From contig JAKEFK010000360.1 in NCBI GenBank assembly GCA_022616075.1, positions 1 through 48,548 on the forward strand: DNA of 48,548 nucleotides, read 5' to 3'. Below are positions 39,024-47,181 of this stretch, one piece after another. Within the stretch, counting starts at the first letter, position 1, and each line of letters opens with the position of its first letter. The notes under the pieces are model-generated. The model made no database searches and had not been told where the DNA came from. It was given only the letters and a program-made list of their open reading frames with translations. The position numbers and the translations under genes were made by a program. The DNA comes from a bacterium. Its GTDB lineage: Bacteria; Acidobacteriota; HRBIN11; JAKEFK01.

Positions 39024-41474
39024 CTAACGGATGATCCGAGGAGTCAAGAAAATCAGAAGTTCCCGATTGTCTCGTGTCACGTTGGTGTTTTTGAACAACC
39101 ATCCTAAAAGAGGAATCCGGTGTAAGACCGGAGTTCTTCCCTGCTGATAGGACTCAGACGCCGTGAAAATACCGCCGATTACCGTCGTTCCACCGTCTTC
39201 TACAAGTAGAGTTGTGCGGGCGCTCTCCGTATCAATTGCCGGTGTTCCGCCAACACCAATAATCGAAAGATTCGGTCTATTGTTCTCGATTTCTACTTCC
39301 ATAATCACAGTCCCTTCGGCTGTAATCTGCGGAAGAACACTCATTCGCAAAGACGCCTGAACGTAAGTGGTTGTAATTGTGTTGTTGGCAATCGTTTGAA
39401 CCGGTATCTGAGTACCCTGGACGATCTCAGCTCTTGTATTGTTTTGCGTTGCCACTTTTGGACTGGAAAGAATACGTCCTTGTCCGGAATTCTCCAGCGC
39501 CATCAAAGCCACGTCCAGACGGAATGTGTCCAGAATATTCCCAGCGGAAAGCAAAATCGCTGAATTCGGGGCCTGTGAACTAGGCAAATTCACAGCGTAT
39601 CCACTAAGCGGATTCCCGGTGATACCGGAGGTGGCACGAATCGCATTGCCGCCGATCAGCATGTTATTGGGAAATTGCAAAGTGGTGTTATTGCCAAAAC
39701 TTGGATCCACGATGCCACGGAATCCCCATTGAATACCAAATCCTTGAGAGAAGTTTTTGGTGGTTTCTACGATTCGTGTTTCAATGACAACCTGACTTGT
39801 TCGGGAATCCAACGTATCGATCAAGCTGATGACCGAATCGATATTTGTGTCGATGTCGGTAATGATCAACGTATTGGTTCTGACATCAACGATGCTGCTG
39901 CCCTTTTTGGTCAGTAGCCTTTTAACAATCGCATCCACCTGCTGCGCCTTCGCGTAGCTGAGTGGTACGATCTTGGTAACCAACGGGGCGCTCAAGAATT
40001 GTTGTTCTTCAACTCTTCTGCGCTGTTCTTCTTCTGCCTCTATCTTTGAGAGTGGTGCAATCCGGATCACGTTCCCTTCAATCGTATAACCCAATCCCTG
40101 GTTCTTCGTAATCAAATCCAAGGCTTGATCCCAGGGGACTTCGGTTAATTTCAAAGTAACGGAACCTCTGACTGAAGGATCAAGGATCACATTTAATCCT
40201 GAAATATCTGCAATAAATCGGAAGAGATCCTTGATGTCAATGTCTTTGAAGTCAAAGGAGAATGGCTCACCAGTGTACTGCTTTTGCGCACCGCCTTCCC
40301 GGTCCTCCAGACTTCCCATGCCCTGACTACCAGTGGTTTCAGTTGGTGGACGACTCGTGGTCGGAAGTGTTGTGGTTTCCTGTGCAAAGAGACTTGTGTC
40401 CGGCTCAAACGAAAAGAATTGTTCGTTCGTGGTTTGCTTTGGCTCGGCCTGAGCAATCTTCGGTTCTTCATATTTAACCGGTACCTGCTCAAGATTTACC
40501 GGAACCGGCTCCGCAACAGGTGCTGCAGTTTCAGTTTCACTCTGGCTCGTGCTTCCGTTCGATTTTGCCTGAGGAATATTCGCCTCCCCAAGATGAATCG
40601 TCAGTTGCGTTCCTTCCTGACTGATCGTGTAAGGAACCTTTCTGTTCAAATCAATCACGGCCCGAACCACTTTGGGAGCTGTTTGAAATTGAGCAACGCG
40701 CACTTTTGTAAGGAGTTCCTGTCCATCCGCCTGCCGGCTGCTTAATCCTGGCCCGACACTGACTGACTTTACGTCGATCACGAGTCGAGCAGGATTGGCC
40801 AACTCAAAAACATCGTAATTCATGGAGCCGTCACCGACCAGTACTACGTCGACTTTTTCTGCATTGATCGGGCTAATCTGAACATCATTGATCACTGTGG
40901 CTGGACTTGCAGGAACAGCTTCCTTTACAGGAGCCTGCTCTACAGGTTTCGCAACTTCAGTCCGCTCAGCAGCAACCGGAGCGCTCTCGGGCACTTTCTC
41001 AACTGAAGCAGCCTGAACCGGTTCTTCTACGGGCTGATCCGCTTTCACCGGTTCTGGAGGAGCGGGAATTGTTGCTACAGAAGTTCCGTCCTCAATGTCG
41101 ATGTACAGCTTATTTCCGTCTGAAGAAACCTGATGCGGACGAAAAGATGTCAGCTTCACCACAATCCGCGCCCGCTGTCCATCCGCTTGGGGAAAAGTTT
41201 GCAACGACACCACTTCGGGTGTGTTAATAAACAACTCCTGCGGAAGATTTCTTAAATCCAGATTGGTTAGCTCAACCTGAACCTCAGAAGCTGTCTGAGA
41301 CGCAGTTACGTTGTATTGCAACGGCTGAGTCGTTTCCAGAACAATTCGAGTTTTGTTCTTCTGCTCTTCCCAGGAGAGATTCTTCAAGCCCACAAGGTCT
41401 TCAGCAGATAACAACGGAGGCGTGAAGAAGGAGAAAAGGAGAAGAAATAAAGGAAAATAGTGACGCTTGCTCAT
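39024..41474 (-). CDS. pilQ: Type IV pilus secretin PilQ
   Basis: Outer-membrane secretin through which the pilus leaves the cell, 816 residues. A signal peptide is followed by two AMIN domains (about 30-115 and 195-290) that bind peptidoglycan, a long proline/glutamate/alanine-rich linker, an STN domain (FDFKDIDIKDLFRFIADISG), a secretin N1 domain (VTKIVPLSYAKAQQVDAIVK) and the secretin pore from about 625 (GRILSSPKVATQNNTRAEIV, MSVLPQITAEGTVIMEVEIE). ATG 41474 overlaps the pilP stop. The gene ends the pilMNOPQ core but transcription appears to continue into the lipoprotein genes. Confidence 0.97.
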   Translation of the reverse strand: MSKRHYFPLFLLLFSFFTPPLLSAEDLVGLKNLSWEEQKNKTRIVLETTQPLQYNVTASQTASEVQVELTNLDLRNLPQELFINTPEVVSLQTFPQADGQRARIVVKLTSFRPHQVSSDGNKLYIDIEDGTSVATIPAPPEPVKADQPVEEPVQAASVEKVPESAPVAAERTEVAKPVEQAPVKEAVPASPATVINDVQISPINAEKVDVVLVGDGSMNYDVFELANPARLVIDVKSVSVGPGLSSRQADGQELLTKVRVAQFQTAPKVVRAVIDLNRKVPYTISQEGTQLTIHLGEANIPQAKSNGSTSQSETETAAPVAEPVPVNLEQVPVKYEEPKIAQAEPKQTTNEQFFSFEPDTSLFAQETTTLPTTSRPPTETTGSQGMGSLEDREGGAQKQYTGEPFSFDFKDIDIKDLFRFIADISGLNVILDPSVRGSVTLKLTEVPWDQALDLITKNQGLGYTIEGNVIRIAPLSKIEAEEEQRRRVEEQQFLSAPLVTKIVPLSYAKAQQVDAIVKRLLTKKGSSIVDVRTNTLIITDIDTNIDSVISLIDTLDSRTSQVVIETRIVETTKNFSQGFGIQWGFRGIVDPSFGNNTTLQFPNNMLIGGNAIRATSGITGNPLSGYAVNLPSSQAPNSAILLSAGNILDTFRLDVALMALENSGQGRILSSPKVATQNNTRAEIVQGTQIPVQTIANNTITTTYVQASLRMSVLPQITAEGTVIMEVEIENNRPNLSIIGVGGTPAIDTESARTTLLVEDGGTTVIGGIFTASESYQQGRTPVLHRIPLLGWLFKNTNVTRDNRELLIFLTPRIIR

Positions 41475-41965
41475 TGTGTCCCCTCCTGAACAGGATTTAG
41501 CCTTTTTTCAACTTCTTTAGATCGAAGTCCTGGTGCGGCTGGATTTTCCTCAGTAAAGTCTTGACGAAAGATTACTCTATCCTTTTCAATGGAGATAATC
41601 TGTCCGTCGTACAGCTTGTCACCAGCTTTCATAAAACGGGCTTTATTGTCAGCTCCCACAATTATAGCGGTGTAACCTTCTTTACCCTGAGTAATTCCTA
41701 CGACCTTGGCATCGCCTACAGTCAATGCACCTTTCGGTGTCGAAGGTCCTTTTGCCTTTATGCCGACAAGCAAATCGACGAATGGATCTCTTCGACCTGC
41801 CGGGTCATAGGTATAGTTGATATCATACGCTTCAGGCTGATCCGCTTTCTTTTCGTCTTGAACCTGTAAAACAAGGAATGGATCAGCAGTCGTTGTTGCA
41901 TCCCCTGTAGACGAACTTACCAAGAACAGCGCAACAGCCACGACAAAGAAAAGTTTAGTTTTCAT
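41471..41965 (-). CDS. pilP: Type IV pilus assembly protein PilP
   Basis: A 164-residue protein of the PilP family that links the inner-membrane PilNO complex to PilQ. It has an N-terminal signal (MKTKLFFVVAVALFLVSSST), which lacks a clear lipobox unlike the lipoprotein form in pseudomonads. The family motif is YDPAGRRDPFVDLL, and the folded domain begins GALTVGDAKVVGITQ. Start and stop each overlap neighbours by four bases. Confidence 0.93.
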   Translation of the reverse strand: MKTKLFFVVAVALFLVSSSTGDATTTADPFLVLQVQDEKKADQPEAYDINYTYDPAGRRDPFVDLLVGIKAKGPSTPKGALTVGDAKVVGITQGKEGYTAIIVGADNKARFMKAGDKLYDGQIISIEKDRVIFRQDFTEENPAAPGLRSKEVEKRLNPVQEGTQ

Positions 41966-42567
41966 GTTCGAGCTCCTCGTCTCTTGGATGGAGTTGGTGG
42001 AGCCGTCTCCTTATAGATAAAAGTGGTTGCGACGCAATCAGCCGTGAGTGTATTTGTGCTTCTAGGGTTGGTATAACTTCGTATTCTGATGTCCCTTACG
42101 TTGATGATCCTGTACAACTTTCCGATTCGCTCGAAAAACTTGGCCAGGATGTGGTAGTTACCGGAAAGCGACATGTTAATGGGCCATTCTTCATAGTACT
42201 CTTGTGGAGCGTGAGTGCCCGGCCTAAAAGTGGTGATGGTTAAACCAAGTTCCGTTCCCTCTTGCTGGATACGGCTGTAGAGGTCGGCGATCTCCTCTGT
42301 TTCAGGAAGGATTTTTTTCAAGGATTCCAATTGATGTTCCAGACGTTTGAGCTCAGCCTCAAATTCAATCGCGCGTGCTTTTGCTGTTTCTCCTCGATTG
42401 ATTTCCTGAATCAAAGATTCCCGTTCATTGTTTAGTTCAACGATTTTCTTATTCAGTGGTTCAATCAACTGCCAGTGCCCCAGATAGAAAAGCGCTGCAC
42501 CAATCACAACAAAGAGTGCAGCTTGTCCGTACCAGGGCCAAGACTTAACTGTATCCTGTATTGCCAT
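41962..42567 (-). CDS. pilO: Type IV pilus assembly protein PilO
   Basis: A 201-residue single-pass inner-membrane protein. The membrane helix (WPWYGQAALFVVIGAALFYL) is followed by a coiled coil (ELNNERESLIQEINRGETAK) and a ferredoxin-like domain (GLTITTFRPGTHAPQEYYEE, ISYRIINV-like core). It pairs with PilN in the alignment complex. It starts six bases after pilN and overlaps pilP. Confidence 0.95.
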   Translation of the reverse strand: MAIQDTVKSWPWYGQAALFVVIGAALFYLGHWQLIEPLNKKIVELNNERESLIQEINRGETAKARAIEFEAELKRLEHQLESLKKILPETEEIADLYSRIQQEGTELGLTITTFRPGTHAPQEYYEEWPINMSLSGNYHILAKFFERIGKLYRIINVRDIRIRSYTNPRSTNTLTADCVATTFIYKETAPPTPSKRRGART

Positions 42568-42573
42568 AGTTTG

Positions 42574-43176
42574 CTACTGGGCCGGCGCAGCGGCAGTACT
42601 CGGAGCCGGCTCCTTTGGTTTAAATGGATTCGTAATAGGCGCTGAAATCTTAAATGAAGTAGAACGATCCTCGGTACCGAGCGGTTGGCTCGTTTCAATC
42701 AAGCTACAAGTTCCCACAAATTCCGAAGCATCGAGATTTTTCATGAATGTCGGAATCGCTTGTTCCTGAAGCGTTTTCCCATCGATGCTGAGCAGTTCAC
42801 CCTGCAACTGGACGCTGGTAAGCCATAGATAATCCGGCATCGCGCGGCTGACTTCATCCATAATGTGCACGGGAATCGTTCGCTGGCTCCGAAGCAATTC
42901 TATCGCGTGATTCTTTTTCGCCAACTCCTGCCGGCGCGCATCTAACTCTTCTACTCTTTTTATATAAGGCTCCAGTTCTTTTTTCTGAATTCTTTTCTTG
43001 GCAATATCTTCTTCCAGATCCGCCACCTGTTTTTGTTTCGCTAAATAGTAAAAAATAAATGCAGCAATAGAAAGCCCAATAATGACCAATGCAAGTAAAG
43101 CTGTTGGAACCCCTCCCGGCGCTGCTGCTTTAACCCGTCTCTCTTTTTCAACCTCGAGAAGGTTAATTTTTATCAT
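42574..43176 (-). CDS. pilN: Type IV pilus assembly protein PilN
   Basis: A 200-residue inner-membrane protein. The cytoplasmic start IKINLLEVE is the conserved segment that binds PilM. A membrane helix (VPTALLALVIIGLSIAAFIF) and a coiled coil (KKELEPYIKRVEELDARRQE) precede the periplasmic domain (MPDYLWLTSVQLQGELLSID). It follows pilM with no gap. Confidence 0.95.
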   Translation of the reverse strand: MIKINLLEVEKERRVKAAAPGGVPTALLALVIIGLSIAAFIFYYLAKQKQVADLEEDIAKKRIQKKELEPYIKRVEELDARRQELAKKNHAIELLRSQRTIPVHIMDEVSRAMPDYLWLTSVQLQGELLSIDGKTLQEQAIPTFMKNLDASEFVGTCSLIETSQPLGTEDRSTSFKISAPITNPFKPKEPAPSTAAAPAQ

Positions 43177-44235
43177 TCAGTCTCCAACCCTCCTCAACGC
43201 GAGACCCACCGCAACAGTAGCTAATGGAGCAACATCCTGCAGATAATCGGCATCAATGTTCGTCAATCGGATGTTCCGAAATGGATTCAGAACTTCAGTA
43301 GGAGCATTAAACTTGCTTTGGAAGTACTGAACAATGCCCGGAGCTTTGGCTGATCCTCCAGAAAGGTAAATGCGGTCGATACGTTCTTCCGTAGAAGTCG
43401 CTTTGAAAAAATCAAAGGTTCGTTGCACATCGACTGCCAGATCTTCGGTAACACCCTGAATGATAGAGGTGGCCGAGGCAGGATCGATTCCATCTACGGG
43501 AACTCCTTTTTTCAGGTTCTCAGCGTGTTCACGACTAAGATTTAATTCTCTTTGAACGGTTTCCGTGTAAAGGTTGCCGCCCGTAGAAATATCTCTAGTA
43601 AATAAGGATATCTCGCCCTGAATGATATTCATATTAATCAGACTTGCTCCGACATTAATCAGAGCGATGACCTCACTCGGGCTGACATCATTCTTATAGT
43701 TCAGCTCAAATGCATTCTGAACGGCGAATGCATCCACATCCACAACCATGGGCCGTTTTCCGGCCTGTGTGATAACGTTGGCGTAAAAACCGATCATATC
43801 CTTTTTTACCGCCACCAGAACAATGTCCATCATACCCCCTTCGGCTGCGCTTCCACGAAGGGTCTTGTGATCCAGGTTCACCTCGTCGATCGGAAAAGGG
43901 ATATATTGTTCGGCTTCCCACCGAATGGATTCCGCAAGCTCATCTTCGCTCATCGCGGGCAGGGAGATTTTCTTAATAATGACAGATCCTCCGGAAACGG
44001 ATGTTGCAATATCTGTTTTCTTTACATTGTTATTTGCGAATAGAGTGTCGATCGCTTCTGCGACAGCAGAAGAATCCATGATCGCCCCTTCCACAATGGC
44101 TTCCGGAGGTAAAGGTTGGATTCCAAAAGTGACGAGCTCGTAGCTTTTTCCTTTCTGTCTGAGCTCCACTAATTTGAGGGAGTGAGATCCTATATCCAAC
44201 CCCACTAAGTCCCGTGAACGTCCAAACAGGCCCAC
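43177..44235 (-). CDS. pilM: Type IV pilus assembly ATPase-fold protein PilM
   Basis: A 352-residue cytoplasmic protein with an actin/FtsA-like fold, which binds the N-terminus of PilN and links the platform to the motor. ATP-binding segments are VGLDIGSHSLKLVEL, ALINVGASLINM and IYLSGGSAKAPGI. The start is GTG 44235 with AAGGAG (complement of 44243-44248) seven bases upstream. It is first gene of pilMNOPQ and lies behind a strong promoter. Confidence 0.97.
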   Translation of the reverse strand: MGLFGRSRDLVGLDIGSHSLKLVELRQKGKSYELVTFGIQPLPPEAIVEGAIMDSSAVAEAIDTLFANNNVKKTDIATSVSGGSVIIKKISLPAMSEDELAESIRWEAEQYIPFPIDEVNLDHKTLRGSAAEGGMMDIVLVAVKKDMIGFYANVITQAGKRPMVVDVDAFAVQNAFELNYKNDVSPSEVIALINVGASLINMNIIQGEISLFTRDISTGGNLYTETVQRELNLSREHAENLKKGVPVDGIDPASATSIIQGVTEDLAVDVQRTFDFFKATSTEERIDRIYLSGGSAKAPGIVQYFQSKFNAPTEVLNPFRNIRLTNIDADYLQDVAPLATVAVGLALRRVGD

Positions 44236-44265
44236 TGTTGCGCTCCTTCTCGGAATCCTTTGGGT

Positions 44266-44294
44266 ACACTAACAAAAACGTTTCTCTTTGTCAA
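44266..44294 (-). promoter_or_regulatory. Promoter of the pilMNOPQ operon
   Basis: On the minus strand a perfect TTGACA (44289-44294) is followed after exactly 17 bases by TAGTGT (44266-44271). The leader is about 25 bases and carries the pilM ribosome site. Confidence 0.6.
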
Positions 44295-44410
44295 GGCAAT
44301 GCAATTTTTTGGTTGAAAAATGAAAAGGTGAACTCCTGAAAATGCCCTCTAGAAGCAGATTTCGGCGGAGCTACTATAAGGATAGTTCACTGTGCATTCA
44401 ACGAAGATCA

Positions 44411-44449
44411 TAGTACTACTATATTATTAAATGAACCTGTAGTACTACT
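44411..44449. repeat. Two direct TAGTACTACT repeats upstream of the pil promoter
   Basis: TAGTACTACT occurs at 44411-44420 and again at 44440-44449. The starts are 29 bases apart, near three helical turns, and each contains the palindrome TAGTACTA or AGTACT. The pair lies between the amidase stop and the pilM promoter, about 120-155 bases upstream of its -35, so it may bind a regulator. Confidence 0.5.
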
Positions 44450-44452
44450 CTG

Positions 44453-46117
44453 TTATTTCCGGTTTTGTGTGAGCTTGTTTTCCGCGAGCGTTTGGATGTA
44501 CCTCTGAACCCCTGTTGCCAGACCTTCGGCGATCGATTGTCTGTAGGAATCCTCGCTCAAAAGCCGGAATTCTTGATGATTGCTGAGAAACGAAATTTCC
44601 GCGAGGATCGAAGGCATTTGGGCACCGATCAAAACATAAAAAGGGGCCTGTTTTACCCCGAGACTCGGGATGGCATAGTCCTTTTTGAGATAAGAAACCA
44701 GATGACTCTGGACGAGGCTGGCAAAATCCCGGGATTCTTCGATTTTGGAATTCATGGCAATGGCGATGGTTAGTTTTTGCAATTCGGCCATGTTTTTCTC
44801 GGCGATAGCGTTTTCTCGAGCTGCCACCTCCATGGCTTCTGGTGTCGTGGCAAAGTTTAGATAGTACGTCTCGATGCCTCGAGCCCGTTTGTTCCGGCTC
44901 GAATTCACATGAACAGAAACGAATAGATCGGCGGCATTACTATTTGCGAAGGCAGTTCTCTCTTCCAATGCGACAAAACGGTCATTATCCCGCGTCATCA
45001 AGACTTCAAAGTCGTATTTTGACTGAAGAAGCATTTTGAGTCTTCGAGAGACGTCCAGGGTGATGTCCTTTTCGCGAATTCCAGCCGACATCGCCCCCGG
45101 GTCATGTCCACCATGTCCCGGATCCAGTATGATTCTCCTGACTTTCAGCCCCAGTTGTCGGGCCAGTGAGTATTTCCCATTCCCGTTCTTTTCAGGAGGC
45201 TCAACTGTGGTTTCCGGCATGACAGAGACCACGGGCGGAGGCGCAGCTACAGACTTTTTGCCTTGAACATCGATAACGATACGGTAAGGATGATAAAGCG
45301 AAAAAATTTCGTACGTCTCAATGCTTTTTAAGTCGAGCACCACTCTGGCCTTGCGATAGGTATTCTGTCCGACACGAATCTGTTTCAAGAAACCGTCATC
45401 GACCTGGAAGTTTTGCTCCAGCAAGGATTTCATGGCGACTGTGTTATCAAAATCAAGATAGAGCCGGTCAGGATTGGAAAGACGATCCCTTTTAAAAGAA
45501 ATCTCTTTATCGAAATCGATAACAATTCGTGTGTAATCGGTGCCTGTGTAGTGCCGCAGGCTTTGCAACGTGGCCGGCTGCGTGGGTGTGGCGGGCGGCT
45601 TTTTGGAAATTGCCGCCGCAGCTTTAGGATTCCTGGATTTTAGTTTTTTCAGCAACGTTTCTGCATCGTTTTCCCGTTTCAGTTCATCGCGGTAAATGCG
45701 GATCGCCTCGAGCATCGCTTCTTCGATAAGGGAGCTGGAAGAATACTGTTCAATTAGAAATTGATAAGTAGCGGTGGCGCGATGGTAATAGAACGAATCC
45801 TGAAACTGTTCGGCCATTTGAGAATAAAGCGTGGCCACATGAAAAAGCGCGTTGTCGCAATACCCGGAAGAAGGATACATGTAATAAACATTTCGAAAAG
45901 CAGTGATCGTTTTTTTCCAGACTGCGGCATTAGCGCGGGATTTGGAGGTTTTCTTCAAGTCCGCTTCGAGCCGAACGGCCGTATCATAGAGAGTCTTGGC
46001 ACTGTCCTTTTTGGTTTTCGCCAGAGCCGGGGCAAGGGGAAGGATTAGAATCAGGAGAAACACTGAACAGACTGAAAGTCTGACCTGCCTCATCATCTCC
46101 ATCTTCTTCAGCGACAC
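44453..46117 (-). CDS. N-acetylmuramoyl-L-alanine amidase with AMIN domain
   Basis: A 554-residue exported cell-wall hydrolase of the AmiA/B/C type. A signal peptide (VRLSVCSVFLLILILPLAPALA) is followed by a helical TPR-like region (about 35-170), a proline linker, an AMIN domain (GTDYTRIVIDFDKEISFKRD...IVIDVQG) and the Amidase_3 domain from about 325. Zinc ligands and the catalytic acid are in ILDPGHGGHDPG (H335), IREKDI, VSVHVNSS and LAEISFLSN. It cleaves the bond between MurNAc and the stem peptide, typically at division. The extra N-terminal TPR-like region is unusual and may bind an activator. The start is uncertain among GTG 46117, ATG 46102 and ATG 46093. It has its own promoter. Confidence 0.92.
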   Translation of the reverse strand: MSLKKMEMMRQVRLSVCSVFLLILILPLAPALAKTKKDSAKTLYDTAVRLEADLKKTSKSRANAAVWKKTITAFRNVYYMYPSSGYCDNALFHVATLYSQMAEQFQDSFYYHRATATYQFLIEQYSSSSLIEEAMLEAIRIYRDELKRENDAETLLKKLKSRNPKAAAAISKKPPATPTQPATLQSLRHYTGTDYTRIVIDFDKEISFKRDRLSNPDRLYLDFDNTVAMKSLLEQNFQVDDGFLKQIRVGQNTYRKARVVLDLKSIETYEIFSLYHPYRIVIDVQGKKSVAAPPPVVSVMPETTVEPPEKNGNGKYSLARQLGLKVRRIILDPGHGGHDPGAMSAGIREKDITLDVSRRLKMLLQSKYDFEVLMTRDNDRFVALEERTAFANSNAADLFVSVHVNSSRNKRARGIETYYLNFATTPEAMEVAARENAIAEKNMAELQKLTIAIAMNSKIEESRDFASLVQSHLVSYLKKDYAIPSLGVKQAPFYVLIGAQMPSILAEISFLSNHQEFRLLSEDSYRQSIAEGLATGVQRYIQTLAENKLTQNRK

Positions 46118-46149
46118 TGTCGCTGCAATTCACACCCAAATGTTGATTT

Positions 46150-46178
46150 ATGATACTTTGAGCATAGTGCTATGTCAA
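46150..46178 (-). promoter_or_regulatory. Promoter of the amidase gene
   Basis: On the minus strand TTGACA (46173-46178) and TATCAT (46150-46155) are 17 bases apart, a near-consensus sigma-70 promoter. Transcription should start near 46143. Confidence 0.75.
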
Positions 46179-46180
46179 TA

Positions 46181-46236
46181 GTAGCGCGGGCGTCTCGCCT
46201 GCGTTATTCGCAGCCGGGACGGCCGCGCTACTTTGT
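46181..46236. repeat. Dispersed palindrome, GTAGCGCGGGCGTCTCGCCTGCG family
   Basis: Outer arms GTAGCGCGG and CCGCGCTAC enclose inner CGGGCGTCTCGCC and GCCGGGACGG stretches. Same family as 18068-18097 and 47190-47246. It occupies the xer-amidase gap together with a short TTTAACACTTTAGACTC motif at 46247-46262. Confidence 0.75.
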
Positions 46237-46262
46237 TAAAACGCCTTTAACACTTTAGACTC

Positions 46263-47168
46263 TTACTTTCGGGGGTGGGCCTTTTGGTAGGTCTTCAATA
46301 GTTGGTCGATGTTCAAATGGGCGTACTTTTGGGTGGTGGATAGACTGCTGTGGCCAAGTAGTTCTTGAATAAAGCGAAGGTCAGCGCCAGAGGTCAGCAG
46401 ATGCGTAGCGAAACTATGCCTGAGAGTATGAGGAGAGACTTTTTTGTAAATTGCCGCTTGACGAACGCGGGCGCGAAGAATCTGACGGATCCGCGTTTCT
46501 GAAAGCCGTTTTCCTTTCAAATTCATAAACAGATATCCCGGGTCCCCGGTCTGAATGAATTCGGACCTGATTTTCAGGTAATTCCCAAGCGCAACAGAAG
46601 CTTTTTCACCAAAAAGCACCAGTCGCTCCTTTTTGCCCTTTCCTAAAACAGAAATGCAGCGTCCGGCATGGTCGATGTTTCTCAGCTTTAAATGGGAAAG
46701 TTCCCCGACCCGTAATCCCGTCGCGTACAGCATTTCCCACATCGCATGATCCCTTTTCCCAACATCAGTATCTGATTCAGGTTCGTCCAGGAGAAGGCTC
46801 AGCTCATGCGGTTGCAATACCTCAACCAGTTTTTTGGGAAGTTTGGGAGCCGGAACAAGAGCTGCGAAATTTTGGCTCAAATAATTTTGCCGGCACAAAA
46901 ACCGGAAGAAAGTGCGCACTGCGGCAATTTTCCGGCCGATCGTGCTCTTCCCCAAACCCTTCCGGTGGAGATCATTCACGAAACCACGGACCGTAAGAAG
47001 ATCAAACGCCGGGAGGCTCCCGGGGTTCTGAAAAATATCCTGGCCTAGAAACTCATTCAGGAAAGTGCAAAACTGGTTGAGATCATTCCGGTAGGATATC
47101 AGCGTGTTTTCAGAAAATCGCTTTTCCAGTTCCAGATAATTCCAGAATTCGTCCAGATATTTCTGCAC
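46263..47168 (-). CDS. xerC: Xer-type tyrosine recombinase
   Basis: A 301-residue site-specific recombinase of the XerC/XerD family, which resolves chromosome dimers at dif. An N-terminal SAM-like domain is followed by the catalytic domain with ATGLRVGEL (first arginine), GKGKKERLV (lysine), HTLRHSFATHLL (His and second Arg), LGHSSLSTTQKYAH with the last histidine and the nucleophile Y282. The neighbouring trmFO is the common partner of xerC in many phyla, so xerC is more likely than xerD. The start is GTG 47168 without a ribosome site; TATTAT ends 7 bases before it. No dif-like site was recognised in the window. Confidence 0.93.
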   Translation of the reverse strand: MQKYLDEFWNYLELEKRFSENTLISYRNDLNQFCTFLNEFLGQDIFQNPGSLPAFDLLTVRGFVNDLHRKGLGKSTIGRKIAAVRTFFRFLCRQNYLSQNFAALVPAPKLPKKLVEVLQPHELSLLLDEPESDTDVGKRDHAMWEMLYATGLRVGELSHLKLRNIDHAGRCISVLGKGKKERLVLFGEKASVALGNYLKIRSEFIQTGDPGYLFMNLKGKRLSETRIRQILRARVRQAAIYKKVSPHTLRHSFATHLLTSGADLRFIQELLGHSSLSTTQKYAHLNIDQLLKTYQKAHPRK

Positions 47169-47181
47169 GATTCTTATAATA

